Positions 23,745 to 31,577 of a stretch of 64,000 nucleotides of DNA are shown piece after piece. This DNA comes from Acidimicrobiales bacterium. GTDB taxonomy: Bacteria > Actinomycetota > Acidimicrobiia > Acidimicrobiales > SZUA-35. Where the stretch lies: NCBI GenBank assembly GCA_028285495.1, contig JANQPB010000022.1, positions 127,969 to 191,968 of the forward strand. Direction: 5' to 3'. The first letter of the stretch is position 1. The number at the start of each line of letters is the position of its first letter. Both the position numbers and the translations under genes were made by a program. The notes below the pieces were generated by a model that saw nothing but the letters and a program-made list of their open reading frames with translations, ran no database searches and had not been told where the DNA came from.

Positions 23745-25994
23745 ATGTCCGTGCAACGCATCGCCACCGGCCTGCTGGCTCTGGCCCTCGGAGCCACCGC
23801 CTGCACCTCGGGCAGCGACGACCCGTCGACCACACCGGCAACCAACCTCAGCGGCGACGAGATCGTGCTGACCTCGGCGCTGGTCACCGTCGACAGCTGT
23901 GACGCCCTCCTCGACCATCTCCGCACCGAGGGAGCCGAGCGGGTCGGCGCCTACGGCTTCGGCCAGGGCGGCCCGTTCATCGCCTTCGGCGATGAGATGG
24001 ACATGGAGGCCGACGACGCCATGGAGGAGAGCGCCGCATCCTTCGACTCGACCGACGACGGCGCCGCGACCGCCGCGGCCCCGGCCGCCGACGGCGCGAC
24101 CAGGGCGGAGGGCGGAACCGACGAGTTCTCCGGCACCAACAACCAGGAGGCGGACGTCGACGAGGCCGATCTGGTCAAGACCGACGGCCGGCGGCTGGTC
24201 GTCGTGTCGGGCACCCAGCTCCAGATCATCGACGTCACCGGCGAGGTCCCCCGTCTGGTCGACACCGTGCAGCTGCCCGACGAGTTCTGGGGCGGCGAGC
24301 TGTTCCTGTCGGGCGACACCGCCCTGCTGATGACCAGCGGGTGGACGGCCGAGCCGTTCGCCAGGACCGCCGTCGACACCTCCTGGTTCCCCGGCGCCCC
24401 GACCGGCCGGATCGTCGAGATCGATCTGGCGGCCGGCGAGATCGGCACCACGATGGACTTCGAGGGCTCGTACCTGTCAGCCCGCGAGGTCGACGGCTCG
24501 ATCCGGATCGTGCTCACCGCAGCCGAGAACCGGTTCAACTTCGTCTTCCCGTCGAATCCCGGGGCCGAGGACACCGCGGCCGAGGCCAACAGGCGGCTGA
24601 TCGCCGAGTCGACCATCGACATGTGGATCCCGACCTACCGGGTCACCGGCGCCGACGGCACCGTCACCGAGGGACCGATCGTCGAGTGTGACCAGGTCCA
24701 CCTGCCCGGCGACTTCGCCGGCTTCGGCTCCCTGGTCGTGCTGACGGTCGACATCGAGGACGGCCTGCAGCTGCAGGACTCGCTCTCGGTCTTCACCGAC
24801 GGCCAGACCGTCTACGCGTCGACCGACCGCCTGGCCGTCGCCACTCCCCGCTGGCCCGAGTTCGACGCCGACGGCGAGATCCGGGAGGACGACGACTACC
24901 GCACCGCGATCCACACCTTCGACATCTCCGACCCGACGACCACCAGCTACAACGCCTCGGGAACCGTGCGTGGTCACCTGCTCAACCAGTTCAGCATGTC
25001 GGAGCACGAGGGCTACCTTCGGGTCGCCACCACCGACGGCACCCCGTGGGACTCCCGCAACAGCGAGAGCTTCGTCACCGTGTTGTCCGAGGTCGGCGGC
25101 GAGCTGGCCCAGGTCGGCCAGGTCGGCGGCCTCGGCGAGGGCGAGCAGATCTTCGCCGTCCGCTTCCTCGGAGACATCGGCTACGTGGTCACGTTCGAGC
25201 AGATCGACCCGCTGTACTCGATCGACCTGTCCGACCCCGAGAACCCGGTCACCCGGGGCGAGCTCAAGATCCCCGGCTTCTCGAGCTACCTGCACCCGTG
25301 GGGTGACTACCTGATCGGGATCGGGACCGACGGCGACGACGAGGGCCGCACGTTCGGCGCCGTCGCCTCCCTCTTCGACGTCAGCGACATCGACGACCCG
25401 CAGCTGGTCGACAAGGTGTCGCTCGCCCCGGCCGCCCCCGAGGACTTCGACTGGTTCGACTCGTCGAGCCCGGTGTCGTGGGACGCCAAGGCGTTCAACG
25501 CCTGGGAGGACACGATCATCGTGCCGGTGTCCTGGTGGGGCTACGCCGAGGGACCGAATCAGTTCCAGGAGGCCAACGGCAACGCCGCCACCCTGATCCG
25601 GGTCGACACCGAGTCCGGCCGCTTCGAGCCGATCGGCCGCATCGGCCACCCCGAGACCCGCGAGTGCGAGGGCGGACCGATTCCGATCGAGCCGCTCGAG
25701 GACCCGATCGTGGTCGAGAGCATCGACGGCGCCACCACCAACGACGGTACCGGCGGCGACTCGGGCAGCGCATCGGACGACGCCGAGGCCGAGTTCACCA
25801 GGGCCGAGGAGGCGCCGGCGGCGGACGCCGAGGCGATCTCCCCGCCCGAGGAGTTCTGCTGGAGCTACCAGCCGGAGATCCGGCGCTCGGTTGTCATCGG
25901 TGACGACCTCTACACCATCTCCGACGCCGGCGTGGCGGTGAACACCTTCGACGGGCTCGAGTCCGTCACCTGGATCCCCTTCGAGCGTCGCTGA
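23745..25994 (+). CDS. Beta-propeller domain lipoprotein
   Basis: 749 residues. The N-terminus is a lipoprotein signal (LLALALGATAC, lipid Cys about residue 21) followed by a low-complexity acidic/Ala linker. TNNQEADVDEADLVKTDGRR is the start typical of secreted beta-propeller proteins of the Beta_propel family. Repeated blade elements follow (LVVVSGTQLQIIDVTGE; ALLMTSG; YLRVATTDGTPWDSRNSES; YVVTFEQIDPLYSIDLSDPENP). Probably attached to the outer face of the membrane; the ligand is unknown. The ATG at 23745 follows CAAGGAAGGG. The acidic Gly/Ser stretch near residues 660-710 is probably disordered. Confidence 0.82.
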   Translation: MSVQRIATGLLALALGATACTSGSDDPSTTPATNLSGDEIVLTSALVTVDSCDALLDHLRTEGAERVGAYGFGQGGPFIAFGDEMDMEADDAMEESAASFDSTDDGAATAAAPAADGATRAEGGTDEFSGTNNQEADVDEADLVKTDGRRLVVVSGTQLQIIDVTGEVPRLVDTVQLPDEFWGGELFLSGDTALLMTSGWTAEPFARTAVDTSWFPGAPTGRIVEIDLAAGEIGTTMDFEGSYLSAREVDGSIRIVLTAAENRFNFVFPSNPGAEDTAAEANRRLIAESTIDMWIPTYRVTGADGTVTEGPIVECDQVHLPGDFAGFGSLVVLTVDIEDGLQLQDSLSVFTDGQTVYASTDRLAVATPRWPEFDADGEIREDDDYRTAIHTFDISDPTTTSYNASGTVRGHLLNQFSMSEHEGYLRVATTDGTPWDSRNSESFVTVLSEVGGELAQVGQVGGLGEGEQIFAVRFLGDIGYVVTFEQIDPLYSIDLSDPENPVTRGELKIPGFSSYLHPWGDYLIGIGTDGDDEGRTFGAVASLFDVSDIDDPQLVDKVSLAPAAPEDFDWFDSSSPVSWDAKAFNAWEDTIIVPVSWWGYAEGPNQFQEANGNAATLIRVDTESGRFEPIGRIGHPETRECEGGPIPIEPLEDPIVVESIDGATTNDGTGGDSGSASDDAEAEFTRAEEAPAADAEAISPPEEFCWSYQPEIRRSVVIGDDLYTISDAGVAVNTFDGLESVTWIPFERR

Positions 25995-26022
25995 GCACCG
26001 GCCGCCCCCCGGTCCGGAACGC

Positions 26023-26063
26023 CGCCGACACCCCGGTTAGGATCCCTGGCCGGGGTGTCGGCG
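26023..26063. terminator. Perfect 14-bp inverted repeat between two plus-strand genes
   Basis: CGCCGACACCCCGG at 26023-26036 and CCGGGGTGTCGGCG at 26050-26063 pair perfectly around a 13-base loop, 28 bases after the propeller gene stop. It is probably the terminator of that gene, or an operator for the following oxidase; the loop contains TTAGGAT, which could be a -10 element. Confidence 0.55.
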
Positions 26064-26109
26064 CGTCCGGGCGCCTGGCGACACCGACGTCGACCGGAGG
26101 ACGATCACG

Positions 26110-27135
26110 ATGAGCGAGCCGTACCGGGTGCTGATCATCGGCGCCGGCCTGGCGGGCCTGACCGCAGCCGACGCGCTGACCGTCGGGGCCGGTGCCGGGC
26201 CGCCGATCGAGGTGACGATCGTCGACAAGGCCAAGGGCCCGGGCGGCCGCCTCGCCACCCGGCGGATCGGTGGCGCCACCCTCGACCACGGGGCCCAGTT
26301 CTTCACGGTTCGCTCGGACGACTTCCGGGCCCGGGTCGACCGCTGGCTGGCCGACGGGGTGGTCGAGGAGTGGTGTCGGGGCTTCGAGCAGACAGACGGC
26401 TACCCCCGCTATCGCGCCGCAGGGGGGATGAACCACCTCGGCAAGCACCTGGCGGCCGAGCTGGCCGATCGGGTGACGCTCGTCGCCCGGCAGCGCGCCG
26501 AGGCCATCATCGCCGGCCCGGACCGGTGGGCCGTGACCTACGAGGCGGCCACCCGCGACGTCGACGAGGCCGATGCCATCATCGCCACCCCACCGATCCC
26601 CCAGACCGTCGAGCTCCTGCGGGCCGGAGCGGCGCTGCCGGGCGGGGAGCTCGGCGAGAGGTTGACCGGCACCGCCTACCACAAGGTCCTGGCGATCCTC
26701 GCTACCGTCGACCCCGCTCCCGGGCTGCCGTCCCCCGGTGCCCTCCAGCGGCCCGACCACCCGATCTTCACCTTCGTGGCCGACAACCAGGCCAAGGGCA
26801 TCAGCGACGAGGCCGCCGTCACGTTCCACCTCGCCCACGCCCTGTCGGCCGAGCTGTGGGACGCAGCGGACGACGAGGTCCTGGCCCGGGTCGACGACGA
26901 GCTCCGGACCGTGCTCGGGCCGGCCGCCGTGACCGAGATCCAGGTCAAGCGGTGGCGCTACGCCGGGCCGGCGATCCCGTCACCCGAGCACTCGTTGCAG
27001 ATCGCGGCGCGTCCGGGGCCCCTGCTGCTGGCCGGCGACGCCTTCGCCGGGGCAAAAGTCGAGGGGGCGTTCCTGTCCGGCCTCGACGCCGGGCGGGCGG
27101 TCCACCGGCTCGCCGGCGAGCGGGCCGCGGGCTGA
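26110..27135 (+). CDS. Renalase-like FAD/NAD(P)-binding oxidoreductase
   Basis: 341 residues. RVLIIGAGLAGLTAADAL is the FAD-binding Rossmann motif, followed by VDKAKGPGGRLATRRIGGATLDHGAQFFTVRSDDF, the conserved R..T/R..H.A.FF block of the renalase/bacterial amine-oxidase-like group. The C-terminal FAD contact is LLLAGDAFAGAKVEGAFLSGLDAGRA. Bacterial renalases oxidise aberrant dihydronicotinamide isomers back to NAD(P)+; whether this protein does so is inference. The ATG at 26110 follows CGGAGGACG. It converges with the NamZ-like gene. Confidence 0.82.
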   Translation: MSEPYRVLIIGAGLAGLTAADALTVGAGAGPPIEVTIVDKAKGPGGRLATRRIGGATLDHGAQFFTVRSDDFRARVDRWLADGVVEEWCRGFEQTDGYPRYRAAGGMNHLGKHLAAELADRVTLVARQRAEAIIAGPDRWAVTYEAATRDVDEADAIIATPPIPQTVELLRAGAALPGGELGERLTGTAYHKVLAILATVDPAPGLPSPGALQRPDHPIFTFVADNQAKGISDEAAVTFHLAHALSAELWDAADDEVLARVDDELRTVLGPAAVTEIQVKRWRYAGPAIPSPEHSLQIAARPGPLLLAGDAFAGAKVEGAFLSGLDAGRAVHRLAGERAAG

Positions 27136-27167
27136 GGAACGCCGGTCGCAGCCCCACCCGTCGCCCG

Positions 27168-28670
27168 TCAGGGCCCGGCTGGCCCGTAGAGCAGGTACGG
27201 CCTCCTCGTCGCGTCCCAGGCCGCCAGGTCGCCGTCCCAACCGGCGACGATCGCCACCGGGTCCCGCTCGGCGAGCAGGGCCAGGCGGAGCTCGGATCCG
27301 CCGGCCAGCAGGTCGAAGAAGTCGGGCCGGTCGATGACCGTCCGGTCGCCGGCCTGACCGAGCAGTCCGGCGATGAGGTGGACGCCGACGGCGAACGGCC
27401 GCAGCGCCCCCGGATCGGTGACGGCGAGGCGGACCCCGGGCACGTCCTCGGCGCTTGACCCGGCACCGCCGTTGCCGTTGCCGTTGCCGTCGCCGCCGAC
27501 ATCGTCGTCGCCCGGAACGAACCGGGTCGGCTCGAAGGCGACCCCCGGGAGGTCGGCCGCCTCCAGCTCGGCGACCAGCGCCGGGGCGTCCAGCCACGGC
27601 GCACCGACCTGGCCGAACGGTCGGTCGGTGCCACGGCCGAAGCTGACGGTGGTGGCCTCCAGGAGCACGGTCGCCGGGTACAGCAACGACAGCTCGGCCG
27701 ACGGGAGTCCGGGGCTCGGCGGCACCCACGGCAGCCCGGTCGCCTCCCACCGCTGGCTCCGGTCCCAGCCCTCCAGCTCGACGACGTCCAGATCGAGGGA
27801 GCCGAGCCCCTCGAGCCAGCCCTCGCCCCGGATGGCCAGCGCCAGCTCGCCGACCGTCAGACCGTGCACGGCCGGGATCGGGTACAGCCCGACGAACGAG
27901 CTGGCGCCGTCGGTCCTGAGGGCGCCGTCCGGCCGGTCTCCGCCGAGCGGGTTCGGCCGGTCGAGCACGACCATCGGTACGCCGGCCCTGGCCGCCGACT
28001 GCATGGCCAGGCCGAGCGTCGAGATGTAGGTGTAGAAACGGGCCCCGACGCCCTGGAGGTCGAACACGAGCACGTCGAGCTCGGCCATGGCCCCGGGTCG
28101 GGGCGCCCGATCGGCGCCGTAGAGGCTGTGGACCACGACGCCGGTCAGGCCGTCGGTCCCGGCTGGCACGATGGCACCGGCGGCGTCGTCGGCCTCGACC
28201 CCGTGCTCCGGCGCGAACAGGGCCACGAGGTCGACATCGGGGTCGGCGTGCAGCAGATCGATCAGCGGCTCGCCGCCGACCGTCGAGGCCCGGTTGGCGA
28301 TCAGCCCGACCCGACGGCCGGCGAGCAGGCCGAACCCGTCGCCGGCGGCGACGTCGGCCCCGGTCAGGACGACCGCCGAGATGTCGACGCCGGCACCGGC
28401 GGGCGAGCTGGTCGCCGACGAGGTCGGTGTGGTCGACGCCGTCGTCGAACCGGTGGTCGGCAGCGCCCGACCGACCCCGGCGGCGGCCGTCGCCACCGAG
28501 CCGCCGGTGGTCGGCGGTACCGTCTGACGGCCCGACACCGGCTCGGCCAGGACACCGGCGCCGCGCTGCTCGCCGTCGTCCGAGCCGCCGCATCCCGAGG
28601 CCACCATCACCACGGCCGTCACCAGGGCCACGACGGCCCGGGCCGGGGAGGGCCGGGAACCGGGTGCCAT
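27168..28670 (-). CDS. DUF1343/NamZ-type lipoprotein (exo-beta-N-acetylmuramidase family)
   Basis: 500 residues. The signal ends VTAVVMVASGC (lipid Cys about residue 27), then a ~75-residue Ser/Thr/Ala linker. The DUF1343 domain follows: GRRVGLIANRAS, VALFAPEHGVEADDAAG, VFDLQGVGARFYTYISTL, VLDRPNPLGG and LSLLYPATVLLEATTVSFGRGTDRPF. Members include NamZ, which releases N-acetylmuramic acid from peptidoglycan fragments, so a role in wall recycling outside the membrane is likely. A tandem hexamer run at 27468-27497 encodes a Gly-Asn repeat in a loop. Confidence 0.85.
   Translation of the reverse strand: MAPGSRPSPARAVVALVTAVVMVASGCGGSDDGEQRGAGVLAEPVSGRQTVPPTTGGSVATAAAGVGRALPTTGSTTASTTPTSSATSSPAGAGVDISAVVLTGADVAAGDGFGLLAGRRVGLIANRASTVGGEPLIDLLHADPDVDLVALFAPEHGVEADDAAGAIVPAGTDGLTGVVVHSLYGADRAPRPGAMAELDVLVFDLQGVGARFYTYISTLGLAMQSAARAGVPMVVLDRPNPLGGDRPDGALRTDGASSFVGLYPIPAVHGLTVGELALAIRGEGWLEGLGSLDLDVVELEGWDRSQRWEATGLPWVPPSPGLPSAELSLLYPATVLLEATTVSFGRGTDRPFGQVGAPWLDAPALVAELEAADLPGVAFEPTRFVPGDDDVGGDGNGNGNGGAGSSAEDVPGVRLAVTDPGALRPFAVGVHLIAGLLGQAGDRTVIDRPDFFDLLAGGSELRLALLAERDPVAIVAGWDGDLAAWDATRRPYLLYGPAGP
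27468..27497. repeat. Hexanucleotide tandem repeat inside the NamZ-like gene
   Basis: GCCGTT is repeated three times, then GCCGTC, on the plus strand; on the coding strand it encodes alternating Gly and Asn residues. It could vary in length between strains without breaking the frame. Confidence 0.8.
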
Positions 28671-28902
28671 CGCAGGCCAGGATAGTCACCCGCTGGCGGG
28701 TCGGCCGGGCGAGTCGACCCATGGGATGGACCTTTCCCCGCTCGTCCGTGGCGGGTATCTTCTCACCATGGATCTGGAGATCGCCGCCATCGGCGGGTCC
28801 GATCCACCACGGCCGCGGGGGTGACAGCTGCGGCCACCACCGCCGGGACGGTCCCGATCGACCCGACGCCGCCGTATCGCCGAACACCGTCGCAGAGCAC
28901 CG

Positions 28903-30687
28903 ATGAAGACCATGGAACGCCGACCCTGGACTCGTTTCCAGCGTCGGCGGTCAACGACCCAGACCCCGCTGCGCACGTCGATCGAGCTGCGCGGCGTGTC
29001 GTACACCGACGAGGACGGCACCGCGATCCTCCGGACCGCCGACCTCGTCCTGCCGCCGGGGACGACCACGTGCATCGTCGGCTCAAGCGGCCGCGACCAG
29101 GCGGCGCTGGCCGGGCTCCTGCTCGGGCTGCACCGACCCGACCGGGGTTCGATCGTGGTCGCCGATCGCGACCTGGCCAGGCGATCGCTGGTGGAGGCCC
29201 GGCAGCTCGTCGCCGGCGTGCTCCAGGATCCGTGGCTCGACGACGGGTCGGTCGGCGACAACCTCCGGGCCGAGCGGCGGATGTTCGAGCGTCGTGGCCT
29301 CGACCGGCGGGCCGCCGATCGCGCCTCGCTCGACGACCTGTGCCGCCGCACGGGCTGCGACCACCTCCTCGACCGACTCCCGGCCGGCCTCGACACCCCG
29401 GTCGGCGAGCTCGACCTGGGCGAGCGGCGCCGCGTCGCCCTGGCCAGGGCACTGCTGCGCGACCCGGCCGTGCTCGTGCTCGAGGAGCCGACGACCGACC
29501 TCGAACCGGACGAGGAGCGGGAGGTCATCCGGGCCATCGATGCGGCCAGGCAGGACCGGACCACGGTCGTGCTGACCCACCGCCTCAGCCTCGCCCGCCG
29601 GGGCGACGCCGTGCTGGTCATCGAGGATGGCCAGGTCGTGCCCTACCAGGCGGGCGCCAGCGGCCACTCGGCCCTCTGGGACACCCGGGTCCCGCCGGTC
29701 GTCAACCGCGACGAGCGACCACACCTCCGGGTCGTCGGCTCCAACCGTCGCCGCCCGGCTCAACCGAACCGGGGGTCGTGGGACATCGCCATCGGCTCCG
29801 AGTTCGTTCCCGGCCACCTGGCCTCCGGCCTGCTCAGCCGCAGCGCCAACACCGAGACGTGGGTGGCGTGGAGCATCCGCCGCGAGCGGCCGGTTCGGGT
29901 CAAGGTGCCCCGCATCACGACCGCGATCGAGACCAGCCACCCGGACGACCCGGTCAGCTATCGGGCCTGGGAGCAGCTGGCCAGGGAGCACCGGGTGCTC
30001 GACGGCCTCGACCACCCCGGCGTGACCCGGCCGCTCGAGGTCGACCTCGAGGCCGAGATGCCCTACCTGGTGCTCGAGTACCTCGACTCGACGTCGATGG
30101 CCCGGGTTCTGCAACGGGAGGCCGACGGCATGGCCCCGCTCGACGTCCTCCACATCGGCTTCGAGCTGGCCGGGACCCTCCACCATCTCCACCAGCGGGG
30201 CCACGTGCACCTGAACCTCCGGGCCGGTCACATCCGGACCCGGGGCGACCTGGTGGTCATCACCGACTTCACGCAGTGCCGGCCGACCGGCGCCGCCCTC
30301 CCCGACTCGTCGCGACCCCAGCGGTCGCTGCACATCGAGCGACCCCTCTTCGCCCCCGAGTTCCGGACCGGCCGTCCGGCCGACCCGAAGATGGACATCT
30401 ACGCACTCGGCACGCTGCTGCACCGGGCCACCGCCGGTACGATCGTGGCCTCGACCTCGGCCGGCCGGGGCCGACCGATCGCCTACGCCGAGCTGGCCGA
30501 GGACATCCCCTCACCGATGGCGGGGATCGTCGACCGCATGCTCTCGGTCGACCCCTCGACCCGCCCCGACGCCGGCGAGGTGCTCTCGCAGTTCCGCCAC
30601 ATCCTGCCCCGCTCGCTCGCCCGACCCCGGGTCTCGACGGTCCGAACGCGATCGAATCGGCTCCGCCTGGTCGGCCAGACGAACTGA
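28903..30687 (+). CDS. Fusion of a degenerate ABC-type ATPase domain and a degenerate protein-kinase-like domain
   Basis: 594 residues. Residues ~27-245 follow an ABC ATPase in layout but lack key residues. The Walker A position reads GSSGRDQAAL (Lys replaced by Gln, Ser/Thr by Ala), the signature is LDLGERRRVALARALL and Walker B is VLVLEEPTTDL (Asp to Glu); the H-loop His is kept (VLTHR). Residues ~293-570 follow a Ser/Thr kinase: VRVKV keeps a Lys, but the HRD loop is HVHLNLRAGHI and DFG is DFT. The lobe order is otherwise clear (PYLVLEYLDSTSMARVL; DIYALGTLLHR). No membrane segment. Both halves look catalytically dead or altered, suggesting a scaffold or nucleotide sensor. It is divergent from the NamZ-like gene. 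Confidence 0.85.
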   Translation: MKTMERRPWTRFQRRRSTTQTPLRTSIELRGVSYTDEDGTAILRTADLVLPPGTTTCIVGSSGRDQAALAGLLLGLHRPDRGSIVVADRDLARRSLVEARQLVAGVLQDPWLDDGSVGDNLRAERRMFERRGLDRRAADRASLDDLCRRTGCDHLLDRLPAGLDTPVGELDLGERRRVALARALLRDPAVLVLEEPTTDLEPDEEREVIRAIDAARQDRTTVVLTHRLSLARRGDAVLVIEDGQVVPYQAGASGHSALWDTRVPPVVNRDERPHLRVVGSNRRRPAQPNRGSWDIAIGSEFVPGHLASGLLSRSANTETWVAWSIRRERPVRVKVPRITTAIETSHPDDPVSYRAWEQLAREHRVLDGLDHPGVTRPLEVDLEAEMPYLVLEYLDSTSMARVLQREADGMAPLDVLHIGFELAGTLHHLHQRGHVHLNLRAGHIRTRGDLVVITDFTQCRPTGAALPDSSRPQRSLHIERPLFAPEFRTGRPADPKMDIYALGTLLHRATAGTIVASTSAGRGRPIAYAELAEDIPSPMAGIVDRMLSVDPSTRPDAGEVLSQFRHILPRSLARPRVSTVRTRSNRLRLVGQTN

Positions 30688-30699
30688 CGCCACGGACCC

Positions 30700-30717
30700 C
30701 CCGGCACGGGCGCCGGG
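30700..30717. terminator. Small hairpin between convergent genes
   Basis: CCCGGC and GCCGGG flank a six-base loop between the fusion-protein stop (30687) and the hydrolase stop (30726). No T-tract; possible terminator. Confidence 0.35.
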
Positions 30718-30725
30718 ACCGGCGC

Positions 30726-31577
30726 TCAGGTCATCCAGGCGACCACGTCGGCGGCGATGCGGTCGGGGTCCTCGAGCGGCCCGAAGTGGGTCAGCTCCTC
30801 GTAGGTGGCCAGCTCGAGGTGTCGGTGCCGGGCGGCCGCGGCCCGGCAGGCCTCGGCCGGCAACTGGCCGTCGCCGCTGGCGGCCATGCGATACGGGATG
30901 GCGATCCCCGCGAGGGCGGCTGGCGCATCCGAGTGGTGGTGCTCGAACACGCCGGCCTCGTCGTCGGGTCGGCACCGGAGGGTGACCTGGCCGTCGGGGG
31001 TGTCGGCGAACCCGTGGTCGACGTAGGCCCGCAGGGCCCGATCGTCGAGACCGTCGAGCGGCGGCCTTGACCGGTAGCGGGCGTAGGCCTCCTGGCGGGA
31101 GGCGAACGTGGCCCGACGCCTGCGGGCGCCCTCGGAGATCGGCGACGGCTGGGGGCCGACGAGGTCGGGGGTGCGCTCGAACAGGATCGGCTCGAACGCC
31201 CAGATGCGTCGGAAGGTCCCAGGCCGGGCGCCCTCGGCCATGGTGAGCGCCGTGCCGCCCATCGAGTGCCCGACTGCGGCGAGCGGCTCACCCGGATCGA
31301 GCCAGTCGACGACGGCCAGCACGTCGGCGGCCATCCCGTCCCAGGCCAGCGGCCGATCGGGCCGGGTGCTGTGACCATGGGCCCGGAAGTCGATGGCGTG
31401 GCAGTGGAACCGGGCGCCGAGGGTCTCCACCACCGGCTCCCAGACCCGCCCGCAGAAGCCGGTGGCGTGGGCCAGGAGCAGCGGCGGGCCGTCGCCGCCG
31501 AGGTCGTGGACGGCGATCCGGACCGTGTCGGTCGACTCGACGTGCTGCGGTGTCGGTGTCGGGTCGGTTCCGGTCAC
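30726..31577 (-). CDS. Alpha/beta hydrolase
   Basis: 283 residues. LLLAHATGFCGRVWEPV (oxyanion region), AIDFRAHGHS, and the nucleophile elbow VGHSMGGTA are clear; the late YEELTHFGPLEDP supplies the expected His. It is probably an esterase or epoxide-hydrolase-like enzyme with unknown substrate. Its ATG overlaps the stop of the upstream S9 peptidase gene by four bases, so the two are translationally coupled, which suggests a shared metabolic step on peptide or ester substrates. Confidence 0.83.
   Translation of the reverse strand: MTGTDPTPTPQHVESTDTVRIAVHDLGGDGPPLLLAHATGFCGRVWEPVVETLGARFHCHAIDFRAHGHSTRPDRPLAWDGMAADVLAVVDWLDPGEPLAAVGHSMGGTALTMAEGARPGTFRRIWAFEPILFERTPDLVGPQPSPISEGARRRRATFASRQEAYARYRSRPPLDGLDDRALRAYVDHGFADTPDGQVTLRCRPDDEAGVFEHHHSDAPAALAGIAIPYRMAASGDGQLPAEACRAAAARHRHLELATYEELTHFGPLEDPDRIAADVVAWMT

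Noticed and set aside
27468..27497. CRISPR or satellite array
   Set aside because: Only four hexamers, in frame, inside a loop of a lipoprotein.
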